Assembly (NCBI GenBank): GCA_002687025.1
Contig: NYZG01000240.1
Span: 1 to 10,606 of the forward strand
Length of the DNA stretch: 10,606 nucleotides
Origin: Candidatus Poribacteria bacterium
GTDB taxonomy: Bacteria > Poribacteria > WGA-4E > GCA-2687025
Reading direction: 5' to 3'
Under the pieces are notes generated by a model, which had not been told where the DNA came from, did not search any database, and was given only the letters and a program-made list of their open reading frames with translations. Of the stretch, positions 1 to 5,408 are shown in pieces. Both the position numbers and the translations under genes were made by a program. Position 1 is the first letter of the stretch. Every line of letters starts with the position of its first letter.

Positions 1-271
1 GAGCGCGTGTGGACAGTCGATTCACGATCGTCTGCATGAGAATCGGGTCGGACCCGCCGCCGCCAAGGGCGGTCTGCACCAGGTTGGGGAGCAACGACGA
101 GCCGGTGTCGCGGCTGGGCTCGACGTCCATGAGCACGGACGCGGAGTACACGCGCGGCAGACGCAGGCCCACCGCCACCACGCCACCGGCGATGATGAGC
201 GTCGCCGCAAGTATCACGAAGAGGCGGCGGCGTAGGATGCCCGCGTAGTCGTCCAGGCTTTCAGGTCGCAA
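1..271 (-). CDS. Wzz/GumC-type polysaccharide chain-length determinant, N-terminal part
   Basis: This is the first 90 codons of a leftward gene whose 3' end lies outside the window. The frame opens just after an in-frame stop at 284-286, and the only reasonable start close to it is TTG at 269-271, giving MRPESLDDYAGILRRRLF. A cytoplasmic N-terminus is followed by a hydrophobic segment at about residues 18-36 and then RVYSASVLMDVEPS, the arrangement of the Wzz N-terminal domain (Pfam family Wzz, PF02706). Proteins of this family are inner-membrane polysaccharide co-polymerases that control chain length or export of O-antigen, capsule or exopolysaccharide, often with a tyrosine-kinase domain at the C-terminus. 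That C-terminal part cannot be seen here. No strong Shine-Dalgarno is visible (GGGAAC lies 4 bases upstream of the TTG), so the exact start is less certain than the family. Confidence 0.72.
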   Translation of the reverse strand, partial: MRPESLDDYAGILRRRLFVILAATLIIAGGVVAVGLRLPRVYSASVLMDVEPSRDTGSSLLPNLVQTALGGGGSDPILMQTIVNRLSTRA

Positions 272-398
272 TTGGGTTCCCGGTCATCGGTGGACGGGAG
301 TATCGGGTTCGTCGGACGATGGCGCTGCACGCCCTTCCACGGCCGGTTCCCGCCAGAAATCGACGTGCGGCCGCGATTCTGCGGCACAACCGGCTACA

Positions 399-407
399 TG
401 ATATACT
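399..407 (+). promoter_or_regulatory. Extended -10 promoter for the WD40 gene
   Basis: The sequence TGATATACT has the extended -10 form TG-N-TATACT, with TATACT matching the consensus at five of six positions. It is the only clearly AT-rich stretch in this intergenic region. The best upstream hexamer, TTCTGC at 377-382, has a 19-bp spacer and is a poor -35, as expected if the TG extension compensates. A start near 414 would leave a leader of about 174 nt before the ATG at 588. The site is read from sequence only. Confidence 0.45.
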
Positions 408-469
408 GTCCGCGCCGAAATCCGTAGCAAGACCTGCTTCGTCGTGTCCTCGCCTCGCCGCGCGCGATC

Positions 470-487
470 GCCGGGACGGCTCCCGGC
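470..487 (+). other. GC-rich hairpin in the probable 5' leader of the WD40 gene
   Basis: GCCGGGA at 470-476 pairs perfectly with TCCCGGC at 481-487 around the four-base loop CGGC. It lies about 60 nt into the predicted leader and about 100 nt before the start codon. No T-run follows it, so it is not a typical intrinsic terminator. It could stabilise the leader or be fortuitous in GC-rich DNA. Confidence 0.35.
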
Positions 488-587
488 CGACAGTCTCGGG
501 AGCACAGTCCGAGGGGGTCTTCCGCGTGGCGCTGAGTCGTCTCGGGAATGTCCGTTCCGTCGACGTCGTCTCATGTGAGCCCGGTCC

Positions 588-3404
588 ATGATCGATCCTA
601 TCCGTATGCCAGCGCCGCTCCGACCTGTTACCCGTTCCGCGCTGATGCTTCTAGTCCTGCCGCTGCTTTTGTGCCGCACCGCGGTCGCCCTTCCCGACGG
701 CGCCCTCGCCCGACTGGGATACGGGAAACCGGAAGCAGTCGCCTATTCCCCCAACGGCGACGTCCTCGCCGTAGCCACGAGCATCGGCATGGAACTATGG
801 GACGCCCATACTCATGAGCGGACAGGGGTCTTGGAAACAGGATCCTGGATTCTATCCGTCGCCTTCTCGCCCGACGGCGCAACGCTCGCAAGCGCCAGCA
901 GGGACGAAACGGTAAGGCTTTGGGACATCGCATCACGACGGGAGATCGTAACCCTGCAGGGACATACGGACTGGGTTTGGTCCGTCGCCTTCTCCCCTGA
1001 CGGGGCAACACTCGCGAGCGGCGGCGACGACGCCACGGTAAGGCTTTGGGACGTCGCATCACGACAGGAAATCGCAACGCTACAAGGACACACACGATTG
1101 GTCTGGTCCGTCGCCTTCTCCTCCCACGGGGCAATGCTCGCAAGTGGCAGCAGAGACGAAACGGTAAAGCTCTGGGATGTCGCATCACGACGGGAGATCG
1201 CAACCTTACAGGGACACACATCCGCAGTCCTGGCCGTCGCCTTCTCCCCCGACGGAGCAACGCTCGCTACCGGCAGCTTCGGTCACAGGCTGAAGATCTG
1301 GGACATCGCATCGCGCCAGGAGATCGCAACCCTACAAGGACACTCATCCAACGTAAGGTCCGTCACCTTCTCCCCCGACGGAGCAACGCTCGCTACCGGC
1401 AGCTCCGACACCACGATAAAGCTCTGGGACATCGCATCACGACAGGAGACCGCAACCCTACAAGGACATGATTCCTGGGTCTCGACCGTCGCGTTCTCCC
1501 CTGACGGAGCAACTCTCGCAAGCGGCAGCCTAGATGACGCGACGGTGAGGATTTGGGACGTCGCATCACGACAGGAGATCGCGACCCTACGCGGACACAC
1601 ATCCAATGTCTGGGACATCGCCTTCTCCCCAGACGGAGCGACACTCGCAAGCGGCGGCACCGACCACAAGGTGAAGACCTGGGACGTCGCATCGCGCCAG
1701 GAGATCGCAGCCGTACAGGGACACACGCACCTGGTCACTTCCGTCGCCTTCTCCCCCGACGGAGCAACGCTTGCAAGCGGCAGCTGGGACGAGACGGTAA
1801 GGCTCTGGGACGTCGCATCGCGCCAGGTGACAGCAGCGCTACAAGTCCACAGCTCCAACGTCTACTCCGTCACGTTCTCCCCGGACGGAGCAACACTCGG
1901 ACACGGCAGCGACGCCTGGCCGAGGATATGGGACGTCGCATCACGGCAGGAGATCGCGACCCTAGAAGGACAGGAGCCCTTCAGCAGGTCCGTCGCCTTC
2001 TCCCCTGACGGAGCAACACTCGCAAGCGGCGGGCTCACCGCAGTGGGGATCTGGGACATCGCGTCACAACAGGAGATCGCGGCCCTACCAGGACACACAT
2101 CCCCGATCCTGTGCGTCGCCTTCTCCCCCGGCGGGGCAACGCTCGCCAGCGGCAGTTTCGATCGCACTGTGAGGATCTGGGACGTCGCAGCACGACAGGA
2201 GATCGCAACTCTATACGGACACACATCCAGCGTCGGGTCGGTCGCTTTCTCCCCGGACGGGGCAACACTCGCCAGCGGCAGCTCCGATCGCACGGTGAAG
2301 ATCTGGGACGTCGCATCGCGCCAGGAGATCGCAAGCCTACAAGGACACGCAGCCAACGTCGGGTCGGTCGCTTTCTCCCCGGACGGAGCAACTCTAGCCA
2401 GCGGCAGCTCCGACGCCACGATCCTCCTGTGGGACGCAACACTGTGGCCAGATGGTGGAGTGACGCCGCCGCCCGCCGAGGGTGTTCAGTGGGACGTCAA
2501 CGTCGACGGGGTCGTCAACATCATTGATATCGTGACAGTGGCCTTGGCCTTCGGCACATCCGGCACGGATATGGCAGGCGACATCAACGGCGATGACCTC
2601 GTCAGCATCATCGACCTGGTGGCCGTAGCATCGCACTTCGGGGAGAAGACGTTGGCTCAGGTGGCCGCGATCCCGAGGGCGACACCCATCGACGGGCTGT
2701 CGATCCGTCCGGTCCTGGACCGCGACATGCTTCGCGTCGAGGTGCGTAGCGAAGGAATCGCGGATCTCTACGGCTATCAGTTCACGCCTACGTTCGACCC
2801 GACGTCTCTGCAGTTGGTGTCCGCGAGTGAAGCGGAGTTGCTCAGACAGGACGGCTCCTCGTTCTGGCGGAAGATCCCGCACACGGCGGCGCGCAACGCG
2901 CCAGCGGCGATCGTCGCAACGCGTCTGGGAGCCACCAATGGCGCGTCACGGCCCGGCGGCCTGACGACCTTCACGTTCCGCGTCCTGCGTCCGCATCAAG
3001 TCGCGCAGACGGCGTTCGAGCTGAGGGACGTGAAACTCGTCGACGCCGGCGGCGGGACCATCGCGAGCTCCGCAGCGGCTGCGTTCCCGCTCGAGGAGCT
3101 GATCGTCCCCGTGGCCTCCGAGCTGCTTCCCAACTACCCCAACCCATTCAACCCCGAGACGTGGCTGCCGTATCGACTCTCCGACTCGTCGGACGTGACG
3201 ATCACGATCTACGACGCCTTGGGACGCGTCGTGCGTCGGCTGGACCTGGGCGGCCGGCCCGCGGGGTTGTACGAGTCAACATCCCGCGCGGCGCACTGGG
3301 ACGGTCGGAACGGCGTCGGCGAAGCGGTGTCGAGCGGGACGTATATCGTGGAACTGCGGGCGGGATCTTACCGGGCCATGCGACGCGTCCTGATCGCGCG
3401 ATAG
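588..3404 (+). CDS. Secreted WD40 double-propeller protein with dockerin, cohesin-like domain and C-terminal sorting-type tail
   Basis: The 938-residue product starts with a signal peptide: a basic n-region, then SALMLLVLPLLL, and a likely cleavage after AVA at residue 34. Fourteen WD40 repeats follow at about residues 47-618, most of the form VAFSPDGATLASGS...WDVASRQEIATLQGH. A dockerin-type calcium-binding pair follows: D636-x-N638-x-D640-G with D647, and D665-x-N667-x-D669 with D676. Residues about 700-830 resemble a cohesin (LYGYQFTPTFDPTSLQLVSAS, then TTFTFRV and ELRDVKLVDA). The tail from about residue 846 (LLPNYPNPFNPETW...HWDGRNGVGEAVSSGTY) is of the FlgD-Ig/T9SS type A sorting kind, common in Poribacteria. 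The protein is therefore predicted to work outside the cytoplasm as a surface or secreted binding scaffold. Its ligand is unknown and no catalytic domain is visible. ATG 588 is preferred, but ATG 606 would also keep the signal peptide. The Shine-Dalgarno is weak for both. Confidence 0.9.
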   Translation: MIDPIRMPAPLRPVTRSALMLLVLPLLLCRTAVALPDGALARLGYGKPEAVAYSPNGDVLAVATSIGMELWDAHTHERTGVLETGSWILSVAFSPDGATLASASRDETVRLWDIASRREIVTLQGHTDWVWSVAFSPDGATLASGGDDATVRLWDVASRQEIATLQGHTRLVWSVAFSSHGAMLASGSRDETVKLWDVASRREIATLQGHTSAVLAVAFSPDGATLATGSFGHRLKIWDIASRQEIATLQGHSSNVRSVTFSPDGATLATGSSDTTIKLWDIASRQETATLQGHDSWVSTVAFSPDGATLASGSLDDATVRIWDVASRQEIATLRGHTSNVWDIAFSPDGATLASGGTDHKVKTWDVASRQEIAAVQGHTHLVTSVAFSPDGATLASGSWDETVRLWDVASRQVTAALQVHSSNVYSVTFSPDGATLGHGSDAWPRIWDVASRQEIATLEGQEPFSRSVAFSPDGATLASGGLTAVGIWDIASQQEIAALPGHTSPILCVAFSPGGATLASGSFDRTVRIWDVAARQEIATLYGHTSSVGSVAFSPDGATLASGSSDRTVKIWDVASRQEIASLQGHAANVGSVAFSPDGATLASGSSDATILLWDATLWPDGGVTPPPAEGVQWDVNVDGVVNIIDIVTVALAFGTSGTDMAGDINGDDLVSIIDLVAVASHFGEKTLAQVAAIPRATPIDGLSIRPVLDRDMLRVEVRSEGIADLYGYQFTPTFDPTSLQLVSASEAELLRQDGSSFWRKIPHTAARNAPAAIVATRLGATNGASRPGGLTTFTFRVLRPHQVAQTAFELRDVKLVDAGGGTIASSAAAAFPLEELIVPVASELLPNYPNPFNPETWLPYRLSDSSDVTITIYDALGRVVRRLDLGGRPAGLYESTSRAAHWDGRNGVGEAVSSGTYIVELRAGSYRAMRRVLIAR
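726..2436 (+). repeat. Tandem array of fourteen ~126-bp WD40 repeat units
   Basis: Counting the VAFSPDGATL strand or its equivalent, units begin at residues 51, 91, 133, 175, 217, 259, 301, 344, 386, 428, 469, 510, 552 and 594, so spacing is 40-43 residues and usually exactly 42 (126 bp). Conservation is also at DNA level: a 31-base stretch at 1234-1264 is identical to 1741-1771, four units away. Unit 1 is the most divergent (VAYSPNGDVLAVATSIGMEL). Unit 9 lacks the normal turn (LGHGSDAWPRIWD) and ends GQEPFS in place of GH. Unit 6 has one extra residue (SLDDATVRIWD). The array lies inside one gene and keeps the frame, so changes in copy number would leave the protein readable. Confidence 0.92.
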
Positions 3405-3417
3405 GCGTCCCGAGCCA

Positions 3418-3449
3418 CGCGGTCACAGGAGGGCCTGTAGCGAACCGCG
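3418..3449 (+). terminator. Possible 3' hairpin of the WD40 gene
   Basis: An interrupted stem lies 13 bases after the TAG stop. CGCGGT at 3418-3423 pairs with ACCGCG at 3444-3449, and inside it ACAGG at 3425-3429 pairs with CCTGT at 3434-3438 around the loop AGGG. There is no T-run after it, so it may be a transcript-end stabiliser or a weak terminator and not a standard intrinsic terminator. Confidence 0.33.
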
Positions 3450-3485
3450 AGCAGGCCGCCGACCCACTCTACATGGGCATTCCGA

Positions 3486-3514
3486 TTGTCGGCGGGCATG
3501 CCATGACAGATAAT
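3486..3514 (+). promoter_or_regulatory. Sigma-70-type promoter of the hsp20 gene
   Basis: TTGTCG at 3486-3491 (four of six to the -35 consensus) and GATAAT at 3509-3514 (five of six to the -10 consensus) are separated by 17 bp, the optimal spacing. Transcription would start near 3520-3522 and give a leader of about 40 nt before the ATG at 3561. A heat-shock sigma-32 promoter (CTTGAA ... CCCCAT) or a CIRCE operator is not seen. Confidence 0.5.
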
Positions 3515-3517
3515 ATA

Positions 3518-3533
3518 GCGGAGGCGGCTCCGC
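3518..3533 (+). promoter_or_regulatory. Inverted repeat at the predicted hsp20 transcription start
   Basis: GCGGAG at 3518-3523 and CTCCGC at 3528-3533 form a perfect 6-bp inverted repeat around GCGG. It overlaps the predicted +1, a usual place for a repressor operator. If transcribed, its right half also contains CTCC (3528-3531), which could pair with GGAG of the Shine-Dalgarno (3554-3557). It is not a CIRCE element. The function is inferred from position only. Confidence 0.38.
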
Positions 3534-3550
3534 GGTCTGTCGGGTGAGTG

Positions 3551-3558
3551 GGAGGAGG
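3551..3558 (+). promoter_or_regulatory. Strong Shine-Dalgarno of hsp20
   Basis: GGAGGAGG ends two bases before ATG 3561 and contains two overlapping GGAGG cores. The first core is 5 bases from ATG 3561 and 8 bases from the in-frame ATG 3564, so either methionine could be used. This is the strongest ribosome binding site in the window and predicts high translation of the chaperone. Confidence 0.7.
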
Positions 3559-3560
3559 CC

Positions 3561-4070
3561 ATGATGCGGCGGATGAGGCTCTTCGAAGAACTGTTCGACA
3601 TGCAGGCGGAAACCAACCGCTTCTTCGAGGACGTGTATCGCAGGTTGATCCTCTTCGAGCGGGCGATCGACCGGTGGTCCGCCATCTCCGACGACACGGC
3701 GTTCGAGCGAGACATGACGCGGTTCACGCGCGCCCAGCCGACACAGGAGCTAGCGCCATCACACGCGGAGATCACCGTATCCCGCGCCTCCCCGACGCGT
3801 GACGCGCATCCCGTCGCGCTCGACATGTACGACTCTGGCGAAGAGGTCATCGCGGAGATATCGATGCCGGGGCTGCATCCGGGGGATCTCGTTATCTCGG
3901 CCGACGAACATAGGCTAACACTTCAGGGGAAGTTCTCGCAGACCATCGTGCTGCCGGAAGGCGTCGACGCGGACAAGATACGCGCGCAATACCAGAACGG
4001 CGTGCTGAGACTGGCCCTGCCGAAGCCGCCCGCCGCATCGAAGACGATCCCCATCGACTTTCAGTCATAA
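3561..4070 (+). CDS. Small heat-shock protein, Hsp20/alpha-crystallin family
   Basis: The 169-residue product is an ATP-independent holdase type chaperone that binds unfolding proteins in the cytoplasm. The alpha-crystallin domain covers about residues 84-157. Recognisable parts are MYDSGEEVIAEISMPGLHPGDLVISADEHRLTL, cut here as MYDSGEEVIAEISMPGL and LVISADEHRLTLQG, then QTIVLPEGVDADKI and the conserved AQYQNGVLRLALPK at 142-155. The C-terminal I-x-I oligomerisation motif is present as I163-P164-I165. Two things differ from the common bacterial form. The N-terminal arm is long (about 83 residues, rich in Arg, Phe and Glu and probably helical). The stretch between LTLQG and TIVLPEG is only four residues (KFSQ), so the usual beta-6 dimerisation loop (ending in a FxRxFxLP-like strand) is missing. 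The gene has its own promoter and leads directly into truD. Confidence 0.9.
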   Translation: MMRRMRLFEELFDMQAETNRFFEDVYRRLILFERAIDRWSAISDDTAFERDMTRFTRAQPTQELAPSHAEITVSRASPTRDAHPVALDMYDSGEEVIAEISMPGLHPGDLVISADEHRLTLQGKFSQTIVLPEGVDADKIRAQYQNGVLRLALPKPPAASKTIPIDFQS

Positions 4071-4071
4071 C

Positions 4072-4099
4072 CACGACCATCTTCCCACGATCGGTCGTG
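4072..4099 (+). other. Hairpin between hsp20 and truD
   Basis: CACGACC at 4072-4078 and GGTCGTG at 4093-4099 are perfect complements separated by 14 bases. The stem lies just after the hsp20 stop and ends a few bases before the truD Shine-Dalgarno (GGAG, 4105-4108). With no T-run it is unlikely to end all transcription. It could attenuate truD expression, or be a processing or stabilising element between two cistrons. Confidence 0.35.
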
Positions 4100-4112
4100 C
4101 CGGCGGAGACAT

Positions 4113-5396
4113 TTGAGCAAGAGCCTTTACCTCACGCCCGACATCGAGGGCATCGGTGGCGTCCTGAAGCGGCGTCACGAGGACTTCTGCGTCGAGGAAG
4201 TTCCACTCTACGAGCCCGTCGGCGAGGGCGGACACACGTACGTCACCGTCGAAAAGCGCGGCATATCCACATTCGAGATGGTTCACCGCCTCGGTGACTA
4301 CTTCGGCGTCTCGGCCAGCGCGATCGGCTACGCGGGCCTGAAAGACACGCGCGCCGTGACGCGACAACGCGTGTCCATCGAGGGTGTCAGCCTCGACCGG
4401 GCGCTCGACGTGTCGCTGCCCGCGATCCGCATCGTGGACGCCGCGTACCACACGAACAAGCTCCGTCTGGGACACCTGGCCGGCAATCGCTTCGTCATAC
4501 GCGTGCGCCATCCGCGTAAGGACGCACTCGAACGCGCGACGAAGGTCCTCGATATCATCGCGGAGCGCGGGGCTCCGAACTTCTTCGGCATGCAACGCTT
4601 CAGCGGGCGCGGCAACGGACACCTCATCGGCCGCGCGATGATGCTCGGGGACTACGACGAGGCGCTGGCGTACTACATCGGCCGACCCAGATCCAACGAA
4701 CGCCCGGACGTGTTCGAAGCCAGGCAGGCGTACGACGACGGCGACATCGACCGGGCGAGAAGGCTGTTCCCTCTGCCAAAGTTCCGCAACGAGCGCCGCG
4801 TGCTCGGCGGACTGTTGCGCGGACTATCTTCCGAGCAGGCGTTCGGCCAGGTCGCTCCCCGCATGCGCCGCCTTCTGTCCTCGGCGTACCAGTCGCTGCT
4901 ATACAACCGCGTGCTCGCCCGACGCATGCCGGAGATCGGCGTGCTGATGGACGGCGACATCGCTCAGAAGCACCGTGGCGGCGCCTGCTTCCTGGTCGAC
5001 TCCGCCGAAGCTGAACAGCCGCGAGCGAGCGAATTCGAAATCAGCCCCTCGGGCCCGCTGTTCGGCTCCAAGATGCTGCGGCCCGCGGGCGCGCCACGCG
5101 AGGTCGAAGACGACATACTCCGCGCCGAAGGCGTCGACCCCGCGCAGATGCCCAAGGTGTTCAGCCTGATGAACGGGCTGCGACGATCGATGCGCATCCC
5201 GGTCATGGAGCCCGAGATCCACCAGGAAGAGGACCGCAGCATCGTCGTGTCGTTCCGACTGCCCAGCGGGAGCTACGCGACGGTCATCATGGACGAGATC
5301 ATGAAGCGCGACAGCCTGCGGCTTTTCGAACCGGGCGATGGACACGAGCCCGACGCGAACGCGGCTGCCGAGGACGATGAGCCTGACGCAGAATAG
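4113..5396 (+). CDS. truD: tRNA pseudouridine(13) synthase TruD
   Basis: TruD converts uridine 13 of certain tRNAs (tRNA-Glu in E. coli) to pseudouridine. The product has 427 residues. The family start is clear: GIGGVLKRRHEDFCVEEVPL at 13-32, then a short VEKRGISTFEMVHRL segment. The catalytic motif YAGLKDTRAVTRQ places the expected catalytic aspartate at D78. Further family blocks are NFFGMQRFSGRGNGHLIGRA from 156, SAYQSLLYNRVLARRM from 257, and SPSGPLFGSKML at 311-322, and the catalytic TruD core is intact. The last 20 or so residues are an acidic tail (DGHEPDANAAAEDDEPDAE), longer than in E. coli TruD (349 residues) and probably disordered. The start is TTG at 4113, with GGAG four bases upstream. 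No ATG lies closer to the family start. The gene follows hsp20 by 42 bp and is likely read from its promoter. Confidence 0.94.
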   Translation: MSKSLYLTPDIEGIGGVLKRRHEDFCVEEVPLYEPVGEGGHTYVTVEKRGISTFEMVHRLGDYFGVSASAIGYAGLKDTRAVTRQRVSIEGVSLDRALDVSLPAIRIVDAAYHTNKLRLGHLAGNRFVIRVRHPRKDALERATKVLDIIAERGAPNFFGMQRFSGRGNGHLIGRAMMLGDYDEALAYYIGRPRSNERPDVFEARQAYDDGDIDRARRLFPLPKFRNERRVLGGLLRGLSSEQAFGQVAPRMRRLLSSAYQSLLYNRVLARRMPEIGVLMDGDIAQKHRGGACFLVDSAEAEQPRASEFEISPSGPLFGSKMLRPAGAPREVEDDILRAEGVDPAQMPKVFSLMNGLRRSMRIPVMEPEIHQEEDRSIVVSFRLPSGSYATVIMDEIMKRDSLRLFEPGDGHEPDANAAAEDDEPDAE

Positions 5397-5408
5397 CGAG
5401 GCGCCGGC

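Larger units (their letters stand above)
272..587. other. Divergent intergenic region (Wzz gene / WD40 gene)
   Basis: This 316-base stretch separates two divergent genes and holds no convincing coding sequence on either strand. The possible reading frames in it are arginine-rich shadows. It contains a good extended -10 promoter for the rightward gene at 399-407 and a 7-bp GC-rich hairpin at 470-487. The 9-base word GTCTCGGGA occurs twice in direct orientation, at 493-501 and 539-547, 46 bp apart. I see no clear promoter for the leftward gene and no recognisable riboswitch core. Confidence 0.6.

Noticed and set aside
284..679. Arginine-rich open frame on the minus strand upstream of the Wzz start
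   Set aside because: It overlaps the signal-peptide region of the WD40 gene, has no recognisable domain, and ends in the stop that precedes the Wzz start. It reads like a chance GC-rich frame.
726..2436. Direct repeats as a CRISPR or satellite array
   Set aside because: The units are contiguous, in frame and encode WD40 blades. There are no unique spacers.
628..2442. Several long open frames antisense to and out of frame with the WD40 repeats
   Set aside because: Their regular Arg/Pro-rich or Ser/Cys-rich periodicity simply reflects the 126-bp repeat (a multiple of 3). They are shadows.
3541..3802. Alternative frame starting GTG just before hsp20
   Set aside because: The product has no family match, while the Hsp20 frame has a strong Shine-Dalgarno and a full alpha-crystallin domain.
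5397..5408. Bidirectional terminator between truD and the URO-D-like gene
   Set aside because: Only a 4-bp stem (AGGC/GCCT) in a 12-bp gap and no T-run, so it cannot be supported.
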